DNA of 64,000 bases from Amyloporia xantha (taxonomy: Eukaryota > Basidiomycota > Agaricomycetes > Polyporales > Adustoporiaceae). Below the pieces are notes generated by a model. That model was not told the DNA's origin. It searched no databases and worked only from the letters and a program-made list of their open reading frames with translations. A program made the position numbers and the translations under genes. The DNA lies in NCBI GenBank assembly GCA_036971615.1, contig JAYKKR010000003.1:992001-1056000 (forward strand). Reading direction: 5' to 3'. This document shows positions 35,265-49,684 of the stretch, one piece after another (within the stretch, counting starts at the first letter, position 1; every line of letters begins with the position of its first letter).

Positions 35265-38200
35265 ACTTGTTACTGAATTTAGAGAGCCAGGTAAACTGTA
35301 ACTATGTTATGGGCCTGAACCATACGCCGGCGCTGGCCGGCGTCGTGTGACTACGCGACGCTGTCACCCTGGCGTTGCGTTGCAACGTTGCAACCGCCTC
35401 CCTGCTTCTCTGATCATAGTTATATTACGGAGGTCAGATATTGAGGTACCTAGTGTCAACGCTACTTACGAGGAGTGCAGATGAGGGGGGGACGTTGCGT
35501 TCAGGACATCGCAGTGTCTCTGACTGTTCAGGCACAGGATGGCGAGGTAGTATGGTTTTCCACGTGTGTCATACCAAGTATAGTAAGTTGATAATCCAGA
35601 TCAGCGCTACTCAGATTGCAGATCGTGCATGGCGTAGTAGTCATCGGTCGCCGTGACAAAACCCGCGCAAAATCGGCTTCACGACACCGTTGACGTGCCT
35701 GCTGCGTGTCTATCCCAGTATCGAGGGATGTTCAGTTGACCCTTGTTGCCTAGCACCAGCGACCGAGAGGCCCAAGATTCAAAATCATGTGATCCCGCAG
35801 AGTTGAGTGAAATTATCGGCCGTCGGAGGGTACATAGATCCGTCGGTTGTAGTGAAACTTGAATCCCGCGTCTGGGAAATGAAGCGTGGACTCAACTCGG
35901 CGAAGCCAGTTCGGAAGACAGCATACCACAACGTGGCTGCAATATGGCATCCGAAGCGCCAGAGTGATGATTCTCGCAATCTATTGGCGGACGAAGTCAG
36001 TGTGGGAAGGCAAAAGAAAGACATTGACATGAATGATACCGCCCACTGGGGGTAAGTCATCATACACCGCATGATGGCTGTAGCTCAATGATTGGAGATG
36101 ATAATGAACGTCATCTTGATATAGCGCACCACGTCTCGATTGCACACCGCAGGGGGCCCTCGGTTGTCCGGAAGGTCAGTTACAATAGACTGATCCGAAC
36201 AAGAGAAGCAGAGCGGACTTAATTGAGAAGCCACATAGAGCGGGCGCTGGAGACGGTCGAGCCTGTACGAGCCTGAACCAGAGAGATCTCGCCGCAGCCA
36301 GACCTGTCTCGCCGGGGTCAAAGAGGCCAAGAAGACGATACTTACGGCCAGTGTGACGAGATGTAAGCATACGCGCCGGCGTCAGTACGCTATCGAACAT
36401 GTAAACTTGGCCAATCGGTTTTGAGACAATGACAGACCTCATAACTTGACTCACGTAATGGCCCCCGCCGAGCACAATAGAGATCCGGACGAGCGGATCT
36501 GGGAGATGATAGCAGTCAGAAGTGAGAACCCTGATGCGAAGTGACTGCGCGTGAAGGCATACTTGAACAATAGGCCTGGGAGCCGGCACTCTCCTTGAGA
36601 AGCTAAAGACTGTCATATTAGTGACAGGCGGCGACCGAGAGGAGCTCCGAGAAATCGATATTCAAATATTTTGAGCGTTCCGCGTTCGGTGTTATGAAGC
36701 ATATTTGAAGTTCATTTCGTCTAGGGCCAGCTGAGACTGTTTGACGCATGCTGTGCCCTTAAGTGCTCGATGCCACATAGACGCGGAATTTCCGAAAAAG
36801 GACCAAATAGATTCCTCGTGCACAGAGACGATGCGCGAGGTTCGCTGGCATGACCTGTAAACATGGAGTCAAGCCTATCGCGGTCAGTGACTGATGGTCA
36901 CACTTCACCAGTCCAATTTTGTGGCTCAATCCAGGTTGAGAGGGATTTAATTTGCACCTGAGATGCCGCAAAAGGTCACGCTTGGGTGTAGATGAATGTA
37001 GAAAAAGAGTCCGTACTTAGTATCTTCAAGGAGAACGCGTGACAGTCGCGTGACAGTCGCGGGTACATTGTGACATGTCGCGTCTGACACGTCACGGTAT
37101 CAATATATCACTTCGTTCCACCTACCGATATTGCAAAATCCGCTATACCACGCAGTTATCGATCAGAGATTACTGCATATTGCACAAAAGGATAGCTTTT
37201 AGCTCCTTACCCGTTCAAGTAACGAGGGATTAAGCGTAGGTTCGAGTGTCCTCTTCACTCTTGATAATCATATGATTGCAGCATGTTCCTGTATCCAGTG
37301 TCCGTGGTCTAGGTTAGTCAATTCCTTCAGGGACGCAGTTCAATGAGAATTGACTCAACAGTACACTTCCCTTGATGAAATTTCCCGTCCGCAAGGTAGA
37401 TGCCGTTGCGCGCTCGACTCTCATTGCGTCTGAGCGATTTTGATATAGGTAAGAGATGTATTTGATAAGTGATAGGTGGTAGATTTTACGTAGCCTAATC
37501 TCGTGAGTGCACGCGTTGGCAGACGGCTGGCCGCATCTTATATTGGTCTTTGGCAAACGATCTCCTACACTACGTACTTTGTTTTCGTCTATAAAGTGCG
37601 TCCTGCATCCATTTTCCGAAGGACTTGATCGATAATGAGTCCATTGCACAACACACTGCTGAATTTTACCGATAGGCGAGGGGAGATACCCTCATGCAGA
37701 ATATCCTATTCGGAGTTGGTTTTTTAATGACGTTCTACATCAATATATCCCAAGGCCATATCACGTTGGTGGTGTACTACCGAGCCATACTCTCCCCACG
37801 ACGATCCTTCTACTGCTGCATCGGGCATAATAGTTGCATGATAGAGCTGATGCCCTGGTAAAATAATATCCCCGCATTGATGTTCTTTGAGGGTCCCATC
37901 TAATCGTTAATTTTCCCTGCAGGGCTGCAAAGAAGACTGCACAGTAGACAGGGGTAAAATCCTGAGCGTGTGCGTGTGTCTGCGTTGTTAGCGCGTGTAC
38001 AGCTCCACCCGTCAATTTGTCTTCCAGTGGTGACATCATTCACAACCTGAAAATTAAAGCAGGGCGTGAAACCACATTCGGAGTCCGGTCAGTCGATATT
38101 TGCACTATCGGCGTGGTGGCTGATATCTCGTAACGGTGGCTGGTGCGATATCACTGGATGTAGGGAACAACCCCCGGTGTTCTTGACAAGGGTGTGTAGT

Positions 38201-38735
38201 GGGTTGTAGAGATGGATCACTGACTCAATAGCGGTCCGGCCCGCCGCAGTTTCCCTCTCAATCTGAGTCAATCAGGTTTGGCTTTACACAACTGACAAAG
38301 CGGGAACTAAAGACGTGTATTTTATAGATCCGAGGTTTGCTCCAATTCTTCCATTTCACAGTAGAAGAAATATTTAACTGATGGTTCAGAATCTTCGTCC
38401 AAATTATTATTTTCTATATCCGCGCTGCCGGTACCAATCACAGTCGTACAGTTTAAAGCGCTATTCCTCAACTGGGCAACTTCGAAGTCATGAGCACGGT
38501 ATGCGTCTAAACGCGATATATTTGAACACAGACAGTGTGTGCGATACGGCCACAGCTTTGAGTCCGAAACTGAGATGAGCAATGAGAGAGCCCATGTCAC
38601 GGGCCGGGGGTGGATCAGCAACGTTCTTGACAGACGCCGGGCGTACTCTGTGAGGCGTCGACCATCCCTCAGCAGATATCTCCTATACCTTGTCACCACT
38701 TGAGTCTTGAGCCCTACAGTGCGATATTGGCGAAG
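35265..38735. other. No supported gene
   Basis: Frames at 35785-36072, 36176-36616 and 38322-38789 (all minus) are open but not recognisable. The one at 36176-36616 has a weak resemblance to a C2-domain strand (SDCYHLPDPLVRISI) but no workable splice model. Otherwise nothing is seen. Confidence 0.4.
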
Positions 38736-39344
38736 ATGGTCCGTTAACCGGCTAGCACTTGTAGTACCTGTTGAACTTACCCCGATCATATTGTTGGCTT
38801 AGGCAGACACAAGCATTCCACCGGAGACGCTGGAATTCGCGCATAGGATTTTTGATGCTGCCCGTAGCGGCGATTCAGCCCTACTAACTCAAGCGATAGA
38901 TGCTGGTTTACCCCCGAATCTGACTAACGACCAAGGTGCGGCAGTGAGGCTAGCAGCATCGATAAGCGCTGTCTGCATATGCCTCTTGCTACGACAGCTG
39001 CAAAAGCTGGCCACTGACTGCACACATCTTCAGGCAATACGCTCCTGATGCTGGCCGCATACAGCGGACATGCCGACCTTACTCGCGTCCTTATCTCGAA
39101 AGGCGCAGATGCAAATCGTGTCAATGACAACGGGCAATCTCCGTTAGCTGGAGCTGTCTTCAAAGGAGAGGACGAGGTGGTGCGAGTTCTCGTGGCAGGC
39201 GGTGCCAACCCCCGACTAGGCACACCCACAGCTATCCAGACTGCGCGTATTTTCAAAAAAACGAATTTACTCGACATTCTGGGTGCGACAGAGGAAGATT
39301 TGAAGAGCGAAGTACCCAAGCCTCCAGGCCCTCCGAGCTCGTAG
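38736..39344 (+). CDS. Small ankyrin-repeat protein
   Basis: Exons 38803-38935 and 39034-39344 encode about 148 residues. The repeats read NLTNDQGNTLLMLAAYSGHA, DLTRVLISKGADANRVNDNG and QSPLAGAVFKGEDEVVRVLV, which are two to three ankyrin repeats with the usual helix-turn-helix residues. It begins PPETLEFAHRIFDAARSGD and ends with a Pro-rich tail. A stop lies immediately upstream of 38803, so the initiator is on an upstream exon; ATG at 38736-38738 followed by a GTCCGT donor would give the start MADTSIPPE, but that donor is weak. Such short ankyrin proteins are widespread in fungi and act as protein-binding modules or chaperones (compare yeast Yar1). The specific role is unknown. Confidence 0.8.
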
Positions 39345-39481
39345 ATTCTTTCCAGCCGTTAGAATACGTTCCGTGTCGAGGCCAATATTACCTATGTGAT
39401 CCAATTGTATGCTATGATTAAATACTAGAATGTTGTAGATATATCAGAACTCCCATTCCGCAATCAGCTCATTATTTAGCT

Positions 39482-42400
39482 TTATCGACCCAAGCCCATC
39501 TCTTGCCCTACCTCTTTCAAACACTGCTTGACCAGATTGCGCGCATCCAACTCCACAACCGCCCGCTTATCATCGATATTTTTGGCCATGTCACCATTCG
39601 TGTCGGGGGATTCTCTAGAGAAGAACGTGGACGGTATTTGGCACGGCATGGACACAATCTCGCATAGAATGGGATAAAAGTGGAAAAGATGGGCTTTGGA
39701 CGACCGTTTCACAGCATCGGCGATAAGTTGTGCAGGGTCTAGCGATTGCTCGATACCTAATGTCATGCTCAATTATATCTCAAAGTAGAAGGATCCCGAT
39801 CAAATCGTCCTCACCAGGTTGCTCTACACAGTACTTCGAAGGCGATTCAGAAAGCGCGGCCCACAAAGTACCTGGCCAAAGTCGTAATTTGAGTAATTTC
39901 TGCAGAACATACAGCAACTCTTCTTCTCGGACTCTGTCCGTGACTTCAGTGGCCTATCTTCTGTCCAAATTATATACGACTTACCTAGGGAAGGGCAAAT
40001 TGCCACGCAGTGCAACATCTGCCACGTAACCAACTAGGGTTGCTCGACAACGTTCGAGTAGAGATGGTGTACTTAGAACAGCCACTCTTCTTCGCGAAGT
40101 CACTCTATCTAAGATCTCGTTTGGAAGTATTCCTTGACAAAAATCAAGCTCAAACACAACGTACCTTTGGCTGTATCCGAACAGATCAAAAAGAGAAGAT
40201 CAAAGCACCAGTAAGAGAATCGTTCACGAGGCAAGAACCGCCCGCTCTCCGTAGAACCCTCCATTAAAGACGGATCACCAAATCGATCTATCTTCTCATA
40301 TTCCTGAGATATCCAGTCATCTTGAGATCGAGAACTCGACTTGGATTCATGACTAGACGTGGAGGGGTAAGTCAAGTCATGAACAACATCACGCAGGCGA
40401 CTGCCTTGATGAAGGATCTTGGCTAATTGTAAAATAAGGTAGTCCGAGATGCACGATTCTCCAAGATGTGGAACAACGTCAATTTCTAGCGCAGCAATCA
40501 AAGCGAGGTCGAAATTTTCTTCTGCTTCTTGGACATCCAGAGAAAAATTATCTGCGGTAGAACTACGCAGAAAATGGGTATGAACAAACGGCTACGATAC
40601 GAAGTATGCTAAATTAGACACGTACCAGTCGGCCAGAATGCCTCCCCGGAAGGTCTCGATGACCTGCCGCCATACACCCTCTTGCACATTGTCAGGAATG
40701 TCTAATATGTATGTATCAGTTTCGTGATTCAACTATCAAAGGATCTATCCGCTCGTGGATCAGCCTTACCGTTCCCCAGCGTATGCATTTGCACTCCACA
40801 TTCCTTGACAATTCGGAGAAAACAATTTGTGGCAGTCTTCCATAGTGGAATATCCTTCCCAAATTTAGATGGTGGAGGGCAGTCATATTTCAATTTCATC
40901 GGTATCGCATAAGCCTTCGAGAATAAAATGAGTACCAAAGTCAAATACTGCAGGCAGCAACTCACAGAGAAGACTCTCTCCAGTGTTCCATCGACGTATA
41001 TCAACGGCTGCTCTTTGAATCGCAGGAATAATTCCACCAACAGCGGCATTGATTTCTTGGATAAAGCAATGTAGGTGACACGTCTTTGACTTGAGGCTGG
41101 TAATGCAGACTTTGATTGAGATAGACTATCTTCAATGTCGAAGGCCGCGAGAAACGGTAATGTCGCATACTCGGAAAGATCACGCAGAATCAGGGAAGGA
41201 ACACCAGCTTCGGCCATGTCGATGCTATCGACAGCCTCCAAAACGGCTGCCTTATCAACCTGGCTTCAGGCATTGCACCCATATGAGAAGTGCTGTTACT
41301 TACCTGTACTGGGCTAAGACTGTCCACGTCAGGCCTGAAGTCGGGGGAGTCGTGATATGTCAAGATACCTGCAGTACATTCAGTCTACCCCTCCGACGGA
41401 CAGTAGGAGACCCACCTTTCAGTATAAACATCAGTCGCTCCAATCGTTGCAGAGGCCATTCACAATCGTCCAACCGCTTTCCAATCGTTCTCGTGCTCCG
41501 TACCACGTCGACGTACGCCATGAGGGTTTCCTGTGTGAATGGTTTGGGTACCGATCGGGAGCTTGATGTTGGACTGGCAGCGGATACCGAGCTTCTCGTG
41601 AAGACCGCCGACCCCATCTCATCACATGCCTTCCAAACGCTCTCCAGAGCGTCCTTGGCTTTTATAGTGGATCCGTCATCTACGGTGACAAACGCTTGTA
41701 TCGCTTTGTCCAGGCACCGCAGAGCTGTAGCGCTCACGATGCGATTATCGTTCAACCACGAATCTTGGATATGTCCAACGAAAACACCCCAAGCCTTGAC
41801 AAAGTATTCCAAAGGCATGATCTTCGAGATCAAGAATTCGTGGAAAATGACGCCAATGGACTGGAGTGCAAGGACTTTGGACTCGTCCCACTGCATGTCA
41901 GGCATAGCAGCCATGGGATCTGCGGTATCAGATGCTCGAATGGCAGCTGTGATTGCATCCAAAAGAGGGAAGGTTATCTTCCATACACATTCGTCCCATG
42001 TTTCCAAGCTGAGCGTAGCTCCGTAAAGCTGAAGCGAACGAAATAATGTCTGTATGGCACCCACACGAACTTCTGGTCGAGCATCTGTGCACAAGCCTAG
42101 TAACTCGAGTAATAGGTACATCCACAAGGCGTTATACTCAGCCTCTTTCTCCGAATCTTTGCGTTTCGCCTGAATCGAGTCTGATACGCCCCAGAGTAAA
42201 CTTTCTGCGGCTGTAAGAGCAATGTTAGTATCAGCTTGTCGACCGAACTGGCCAAGAGTGCTGATACATAGACGCAGATGCTCCGGAGAAAGTGACGTGA
42301 GAGAGTCACAGACCAAAGTCAGAGACTGGAAGGCTATCTTCACTAGAGTGTTTTGCCCTCTTTCATGAGTATAGCCTAATGGAGGGGGTTTGGTCCGCGA

Positions 42401-45400
42401 TGGCTCCGGATTTGGGGGTGAGCCTACGACAGTATCCACAACAGATGTTGATGCAGGTATCACAGGCTTGCAGACGCTGCTCAAGATCTCGAAAATGGTC
42501 TCCCAGCCAACGACAAGTGTATGCCCAGAAGCCTGTAGGATCTGATGAAGAGTTTCCAAGCCCATACGGCGCACTTCCATGCTGGTGCCAATCACGATGC
42601 CGTCTAGAATCGCCTGTTGAGCAAGTACATCCAGAACGCGTTGCTGGACTTTAGGCTGAAGCTCGCCCGTGGACGATAGGTTACGAGGAACCACTACCAG
42701 AATGTCATCCAGTACGCGGGAGGCTTGTATTCTGACAGCAGCAGGGGCTGCAGAGCTGCGGATTATGGCTGTTAGATGACCTGTGATAGGATCCCACGCG
42801 ACATCGGGAGATCTGTAAATCAGTCGGTGGATGTTCAACATGGCTACGCCGCCCAATTTACTGACGCCAAAGTCACCAGAGCGCTGGAGACAAAATAAGA
42901 TGGCGAGCTATAGCAAAATCGCAAATACTTACCAAAGTACGCGGCAGATGAATTCCACTGACGCGTCTACGGTGGGCCAATTCAGAAGGTGGCGAAAGAG
43001 TAGGACTAGTTACAAATTCATCAACTGATTCCGAATCGGGTACCAATGATTCGCTGCCCTCGGACTGCATCCCGATCATAGCAGCGCTGAGGTTGCAGAG
43101 CGATTTCACGAAGGGACTAAACGCGTCATCGTCTAAATTCTTGGAAGCATCGAATAGACGCTGTATAGCATACTGCATGCTGTCTGCATCCAAATCAGCC
43201 AACAACGGATGTCGAGCTTGTGACTGTTGCTGCTGCGCTGCTGGTGCACCTTGGGCAGTCCCTTGGTGGGACGAGGGCTGGGAACCGCTCATTGATGCTA
43301 CACGACTCCCCGGCACACTGCTTGGTCCAGAGCCAGTGATATTGCGCTTGGAAGTGGTAGGCCGCGTGCCTCTGAGGGTGAGCACGTAGTCGGCGTTTTG
43401 AAGAGCTTCCAGAATGTTAAACCAACTATCGCCCAGGCTGCCCGCGAGGAATAGCGCGCTGGTGACGAGCACCTTTAAGCAAGCCATATTACGCTCAGAA
43501 AGACCAGGAGGCTGCGAAGATGTATGTCCGGAAAGAGACAGGCCAATATTCTCCGAGAAGGTGCTAGCCGCGCTGCGTGGGGTGGAAGGCTCGCCGTGCG
43601 AAGTGTTATGGGAGTACGAATCGAGGCTCGACACGACGCGTGCAGGGATCGCGAGCCGCGCAAGACTGGTGAAAAACGCGTCACGAGGTGTGGATAGACC
43701 GAACATGCCTGAGACTGTTGTCAACGCCTGGAAACTAGTGAGAACGTCTACAAACAGTTCATCCGAGAGATTCGTCGATATCAGGAACGATAGAGCAGCG
43801 AGAAGAGCAGGCCACCCGCTCTCTACCATGTCATGAACCGTCTGTAGCTGCTTTGTCGTGGGTTCGTCTGGCGGTAATTTGGACAAATCAAGAGCTGGAG
43901 GAGCACGAACAACGGGTTCGCCCGCAGCGCGTGGTCTTTGGATCATGATAGAATTATACAAGGGTCCAGTGAAGGCTGCAAACCCTTCGCAGAGTGCCAC
44001 GAGGCATTGAAGGGCCAGTAAGTAGATGTATGATTCCGGGATTACAGGTGAGTCGGCCTTATCCAGTTGGTCTATGCTAATCCAAGGGCGAACGTCAGTA
44101 CTCGACATCTCGCTAGACCGTTCTACTTACCATTGCAATTTCATCGATGACCCTTGCAGAGTAAGTCCCACTTCGGCTCCTATCATGCTCGCCATTCCGG
44201 AAACCGTTGCACTCGCAGCATTGGCAACCATCCCAGCGACTCCCCCGACATCCAGGCCATACGAACTTAGATCTGAAGTCGACGCTGTGTTATTGGGCAC
44301 TCCGACACCGAACATCTGCGTGCACACGCCAAGTAACGCGGGCTTCTCGGTGACAAGGCGCTTGAGTGCCGTTATCAGCGACGTGAAGACTTTCGAGCCT
44401 CCATTCTCGGCATCGTACCGGTCCCATACGTTTCGCATGAGCTCGCCATCGCTGCATAATCTGCTCGGAGAAGAGGATATGCCTCAGTGCTCGTTTGTAT
44501 CACTTATGTTCGTGCTCACCCTCGCATGATTTCCATGGCAAGCACCCGCATCCACAATGGCCGAGGCCCTTGAGAGTGTCCATCCGAGATTTCAACATCG
44601 CCTCCGTCCGAGCCAATGATCTTGATGAGGAGTGTCAAAAATACCTCAGATTCTGTTTTGAGCTCAGAGGAAAACTGTTTCATTAACAGGAACACAACAC
44701 GTGTCGAGCGGAGGGTAAGGGGGAAGCTCGGTCGGTCCGAAAGAGCCTTGAGCAATAAAGGCGAAAGATGGTGCTGCAAGAGCAGGAGAAGCTCGGGATG
44801 CTGCGCAGCATATCAGTATGAGTTTCCAAACATGATGAAAATGACAAATACCTTGCGAAACAAATCGTGATAGTTTGTGAGGACACTCTCAATCAATTCC
44901 AACGCGAATGTTTTACGGAGCACCTCGAGCTTGAGGAATCGAGGGCGCTCCGCGTTCGCCAGTAGACACAAGTCTTCAAATACAGCGTATGCATCATAAG
45001 CCGACGGGCCGAGAGATCTAGTCTTGCCGTTCGGCAGTGGCGTCTCGATCATAGCGCTGACATCAACCTCGTCCCGTCTGTCTTCGTCCATAACCTTGTC
45101 GACAACGAACATGACCAGTTGACGTAGAGTTGCAGCTGCGGTAGAAGAGACGACTGCGATGCGAGATTCTTGTAGCTTGAAGCATAGCAGCAGAGCCTGT
45201 TGCATGATATCAGCGTCAGCGCTGCATCATCACCTATGACTCAGGAACCCACGTCACCCAGCAACTGGCCATGTACGGCGGGGAAATTCGTAATGAGGGA
45301 AAGGAGAGTCTGTAGTATGCGCAGCTGGATGTCCACCCCTTGGTTCATGCAATCACTCATGGTAGTGATGATCACGGGTACGGCAGAATGAGGGACAGCT

Positions 45401-45828
45401 TTGAGAGCGATGAGACGCTGCAGGGAGCCCAAGGAGATAGCGATAACCTTCGCATTCTTGGTCGCACAGCCCATGAAGACAGGTCGCAGTAGGTCGTCTG
45501 CTTGCGGTCCATCTAGCTCGTGTTAAATGTCTGAACATCTCATGAGGCGCGACCTCCATACCTGAAGCTAAATTGACGGTTGCCTGTTCTGGCGAAGAGC
45601 GGAGAATAGCCAATGACTTCTCTGCTGCCTGCGAAGGAAGATAGCGACATGAATATAAGAAACAAGGTGATAAAAGCCAGCGACAAACACCTCTCGGACA
45701 TCTGGATGCTTCCTGCGTGTCTCACTGGCAAGAGACTACAGACACATGGCGAGTGAATCATAATGAAACCCTGGTGGCATTGATTTACATACCTGAAGCT
45801 CCGTGACCAAGAACGCTAGAGAGCTCAT
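39482..45828 (-). CDS. mon2: MON2 homologue, Golgi/endosome trafficking
   Basis: A multi-exon gene of about 1,800 residues starts MSSLAFLVTELQ at 45828 and ends with VVELDARNLVKQCLKEVGQ near 39482. It is built of HEAT/ARM-like helical repeats. Recognisable parts are the N-terminal DCB-like segment (ETRRKHPDVREAAEKSLAIL), the HUS-like middle (LRSTRVVFLLMKQFSSELKTE, LWMRVLAMEIMRG) and the long C-terminal block at 42856-41360 (LHQILQASGHTLVVGWETIF, RVGAIQTLFRSLQLYGATLS). MON2 proteins resemble large Arf-GEFs without the Sec7 domain and act with DOP1 and a flippase on endosome-to-Golgi traffic. Many short introns interrupt it; I did not verify each junction. No stop or frameshift was noticed. It is divergent from the bromodomain gene. 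Confidence 0.88.
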
Positions 45829-46401
45829 GGAAAGCGCGTGACGATCGATCGTTAAACAGTCCTCAGACCGCACTAGATTCGGGCAGTACTACTCGTGCTG
45901 CCGTACGCTGCACACAAGTATGAACATTCAGCACTACATGCGTCATTGACCAGGCGGAATGCTCACAAATTCGCAACAAGTAGACTGAAAGAAGCAAACA
46001 CCGACTAATATTTCCCCTGCTAGGATGCTCGAGGTCTCGCAGAAGACTTGGCGACCAGGTGTTTCAGGGAGTCGCCCAAGCCGAAAGACAGCTACAAGAC
46101 GTTTACAGAGACCGCCTACAGAAGACAGCAGGAGGGCCGCTTCGGAGTGCCAGACCGCAGTAACTTGTACACTTGCTATATACAAGCTCGACCAGTGCTA
46201 TTGTCACGGTGCCACATTGAGTGACGACACGCTAAGTCACAGGTGTCACACTCAGCATGCGATTAGAACCCTATCCTAAGGTTAATGTCACAGCTTTAAT
46301 TATAGCCGGCCGATCCCAAAATTCGGAAATGCTTTGTTGTAAGCCCGGCCGGAAATCCTCCCGGAGGTTCTGCCGAACCGCAACCAGCAGAGACTCGAGA
46401 A
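45829..46401. promoter_or_regulatory. Shared divergent upstream region, MON2 / bromodomain gene
   Basis: A 573-nt gap separates two divergent starts (45828 minus and 46402 plus). It must contain both promoters. Short frames here are not persuasive, and no specific motif was identified. Confidence 0.6.
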
Positions 46402-48919
46402 ATGGTCGACGTCGAAAGTTATCCAGGAAGCCCACAGCATGCCAGCGGCAGCGGAGGAACAGGCCTCAGGCTCGTCCTGCCGTCGCTCAAGACAGTCCAA
46501 GCCTTGAAGGGGAAGAAAAGGCAGAAGAGCCTTATAAACCTGCACGACGAGCAGATCAAGAAGACACCAAGACCAGTCAAGCTCAAGCCACTCAAGGAGG
46601 TCCTCACAAAACTCATCGCACAGATAAAGAAGTACGTGGGTGATATCTACATGGGGGTGGCGCGCTGACTAGGTCGCGAACACAGAAAGGATGACTATGC
46701 ATTTTTCCTGCAGCCCGTGGATGTGTCGCAGGTGCCGGGCTACATGGACGTTGTGAAGCGGCCAATGGACCTCGGTACCATGACCACGAAGGCGGAGAAG
46801 GGTCGCTACCGCTCGCTCGAAGAGTTTGCAGTGCGTCCGCCGCGCTCACTCCTATTGCTGACCTTCCACTGACAGTGCACACAGGACGACCTGCGCCTGG
46901 TAACATCGAATGCGAAGACATTTAACCCACCAGGGACGATCTATCACACAGAGGCGGAACGCATTGAGGCGTGGGGGCTGGAGCATATCGCCAAAGCGGC
47001 GGGGACTGTGATCGAGTACGAGACGGACTGGAATATCGAGATCGAGCGAGACGATGCGGAGGACGATGCGGGCGCGGAGAAGGGCACGCCAATGGACGTA
47101 GACGACACCGGGTCTGTCACGTCGTTGCAGACACCAGCCACACAGACGCAGATGCAGAGCGGCGGTCGGCGGCGGGGAGGGGCGGCAGCGAAGAAGCCTC
47201 CAGGGGCACTGTCTGAGAGCTTGGAGGATGATGGAGGACTTCCTGGAGCTAAGAACGGCTTGGGCGCGTTCCCGTCAGGATCCGACTGGTCAGAGCTCAT
47301 GCTCGCGTTAAAGCTAAAAGGTGAATACGTCGCTGGACTTCTCTAACCTCGCTAACATCACCAGGCAAGCGGTACCGGACAAAGAAGGAGCGACTGCGGA
47401 TGGAACGTGGTGGTCCGCCGTATCGTGTGGACGGCAGTTTGGACTATGCAGAGTGTAAGTAGGCTCCTTGGCGTTGTACACTGCTCGACTGACTATCGAC
47501 ATAGTGGACAACCCTTTCTCTGTGCTTTCATTTTTTGTCCCTGATCCTCCGTCGCGCCCACAACTCACCCCTCTCTACCCGTCCCTTCCACCTTCGGAGT
47601 CCAGCCAAGCACCTCTACCTGCTCCCGTCAATACCCTTGTCTCGCCAACATCTCCCACCGCCGTCCCACCGATTCCATCACTAGCACCCATCAGCAGAAC
47701 AAATAACAAAAACAAGTCGCGACGGCGGCACTGGACGATCGTGCGTAGTGCGCCAGGACGCAGCCGCGGAAAGGATCGAGACGATGACGATGATGTTCCG
47801 GAATGGCAGACGCCGCGCGAGCCCGTGGTAGGGGACTATGGGGCGTATGCGACACTGGTGAGCGCGTTGAGCACGGAACGGAGGGTCCGAGACGTGGAGG
47901 CGGAGCTGGGCTCAGAGGAAAGGCTGCTTGATGTCATACGGGGGAGCATAGAGGGCCAAGCAAAGGTGTTGGCAAAGCAGGAGGAGGATGTGGAAATGCG
48001 CGATGCAGAAGATTATTGGAGGGGAAAGGTTGAGGAAGCAGAGGACTACGTCCGAGATGTGGTGTATGGCGGCGTGGATGGACTCGCCTACGTGCGCAGT
48101 CTCGCAGAGTTTGTACGGCTGCAAGATCCTCTCGTCAGTGTATTGCTGTCTCTCAGTCGGATTGACAATCTTAAAGGACATATCTTTATATAGGAAGACG
48201 TCAGCGGTCCACCGTCTTACTCGACCCTAGGCATGTCCCTAGCCCGCTGGGTCGAGCAGTATATTGTGGATCCTCTCACGGATGGCCGACATCGCATCTT
48301 AAGCGAGGCCGCTCGTCGCCTGCACGACCCTTACTTCCCCACATCACCCGCCGTCTCTGCCCAGCTTGCCCTCTCCCTCGAGGTCTATCCGCGTGCGGCA
48401 GTTGAACTCGCAGACCTGCGGCGAACGCTGCGCGAGAAGATTGACATGGTCTCACTCATTCGTCAGCCGGAAGAGCTCCACCAGACGGACGACTTATGGG
48501 CAGCCAAGGCTTACCGAGAAGCCAAGCAGAAGGAAGAGCAGCAGCGGGAGGAGGAGCTCGAGGGGAATGCTGCAGCCATGCTGCAATTCGCCATCGAGAA
48601 GCACAAAGAGGCGGAGGCGGGCCTACCACAAGACGGTCCGGAGGTGATGCAATATGCCCTCCAACATACGGCGGACGCCATCCAGGAGCTTGGCAGGAAG
48701 ATTTCTGATACCGGCAGGACTAAGGAAGAAGATGAGGATAAGGACGGTGGCCAGACAACGCAAGCCACGGAGATCACTGAAGAGGACGCGCTGATGAAGC
48801 AGCTGCGTCTCAACCTACTCGCTTTGGTGAAGCGAGCACCACTGGATCAGATCGCGAAGCTACCGCAGGACCTCTTGCACGAACATCCTCGGGCGGTAGT
48901 ACCTACAGGCGGCACATGA
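46402..48919 (+). CDS. Bromodomain protein, BRD7/BRD9-like
   Basis: Six exons (46402-46631, 46686-46830, 46885-47320, 47365-47454, 47505-48133, 48194-48919) join in phase to 751 residues. The bromodomain spans about residues 60-150: DDYAFFLQPVD, PGYMDVVKRPMDLGTM, RSLEEFADDLRLVTSNAKTFNPPGT, with the acetyl-lysine-binding Asn in the TSNAKTFN loop. Further on are a Ser/Thr/Pro-rich linker, a basic patch (KNKSRRRHW) and long acidic helices with coiled-coil character (about 570-700). Single-bromodomain proteins with this C-terminal helical region belong to the BRD7/BRD9 type, subunits of SWI/SNF-family remodellers in other eukaryotes. It would be nuclear and read acetylated histones. Its 3' end converges on the first array gene, and decayed copies of that 3' end recur at 51.8 and 52.3 kb. 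Confidence 0.88.
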
Positions 48920-49370
48920 AAGCTAATGTCGGGCATATTATTATATCAGTTCTACCACTAGATGATCTCCCGTCTCTCCTGTCTAGTTCATAGACATTAT
49001 ATAAATTCTGCATCTCGGAGTGGATACTGTACAAGCCTTACATTATGGTCATTGCTCCACTGCGGGTCAAAAAGATAGATTGTATACGTATAGCTATCAT
49101 CACGGACGAGTACATCACGACTGTCGCACGTACAATGGTTCACTGGTTAGGCATCGTTCTCTACAGTATATCATGCATTTGACTTCTCTGCTCCATAACT
49201 CGCACGACCAAGTCTACTACGCGTCCAAGTCTGTGGAGGTACAGTAAAGCTCGAATAACCTTAAGCCGTATACTGCCATCACAATCTCATACATTTTCAT
49301 ACTGAGAACCTGTAGCAAAGCACCAGCCACTGCTAGAAGTCCAACGATACAATAAATCGAGCCGGACGAA

Positions 49371-49644
49371 TCAGTAATTCCAAGAGCGCCATTTATAGTC
49401 GCCAGAATCAAGATACCAGACCGGCTTCTCCGCTTCCCCCAGAGCCTGTCGCAGTTTCTCCACGTCGTCGTCCGAAGGTGCAATGGCCAAATCGTAGTTG
49501 GTATAGATGGAAATGACCCATTCCGGGTCTCTTGTCAACACCCAGTTGACCGTGATGAGACGCCGAAGACGAGGCAAGTTGAGCTCATTCACGATGTGCC
49601 ACACGGCTTCCTTTAACGTCATTACTTCGTCAAACGACTGCCCT

Positions 49645-49684
<40 letters not shown>

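Noticed and set aside
36176..36616. Possible C2-domain gene
   Set aside because: One strand-like segment (LPDPLVRISI) is suggestive, but splice sites put the rest out of frame and the remaining C2 motifs are missing.
37235..37255. GGTTCGAGT as a tRNA T-loop
   Set aside because: No acceptor stem, D-arm or anticodon arm could be folded around it.
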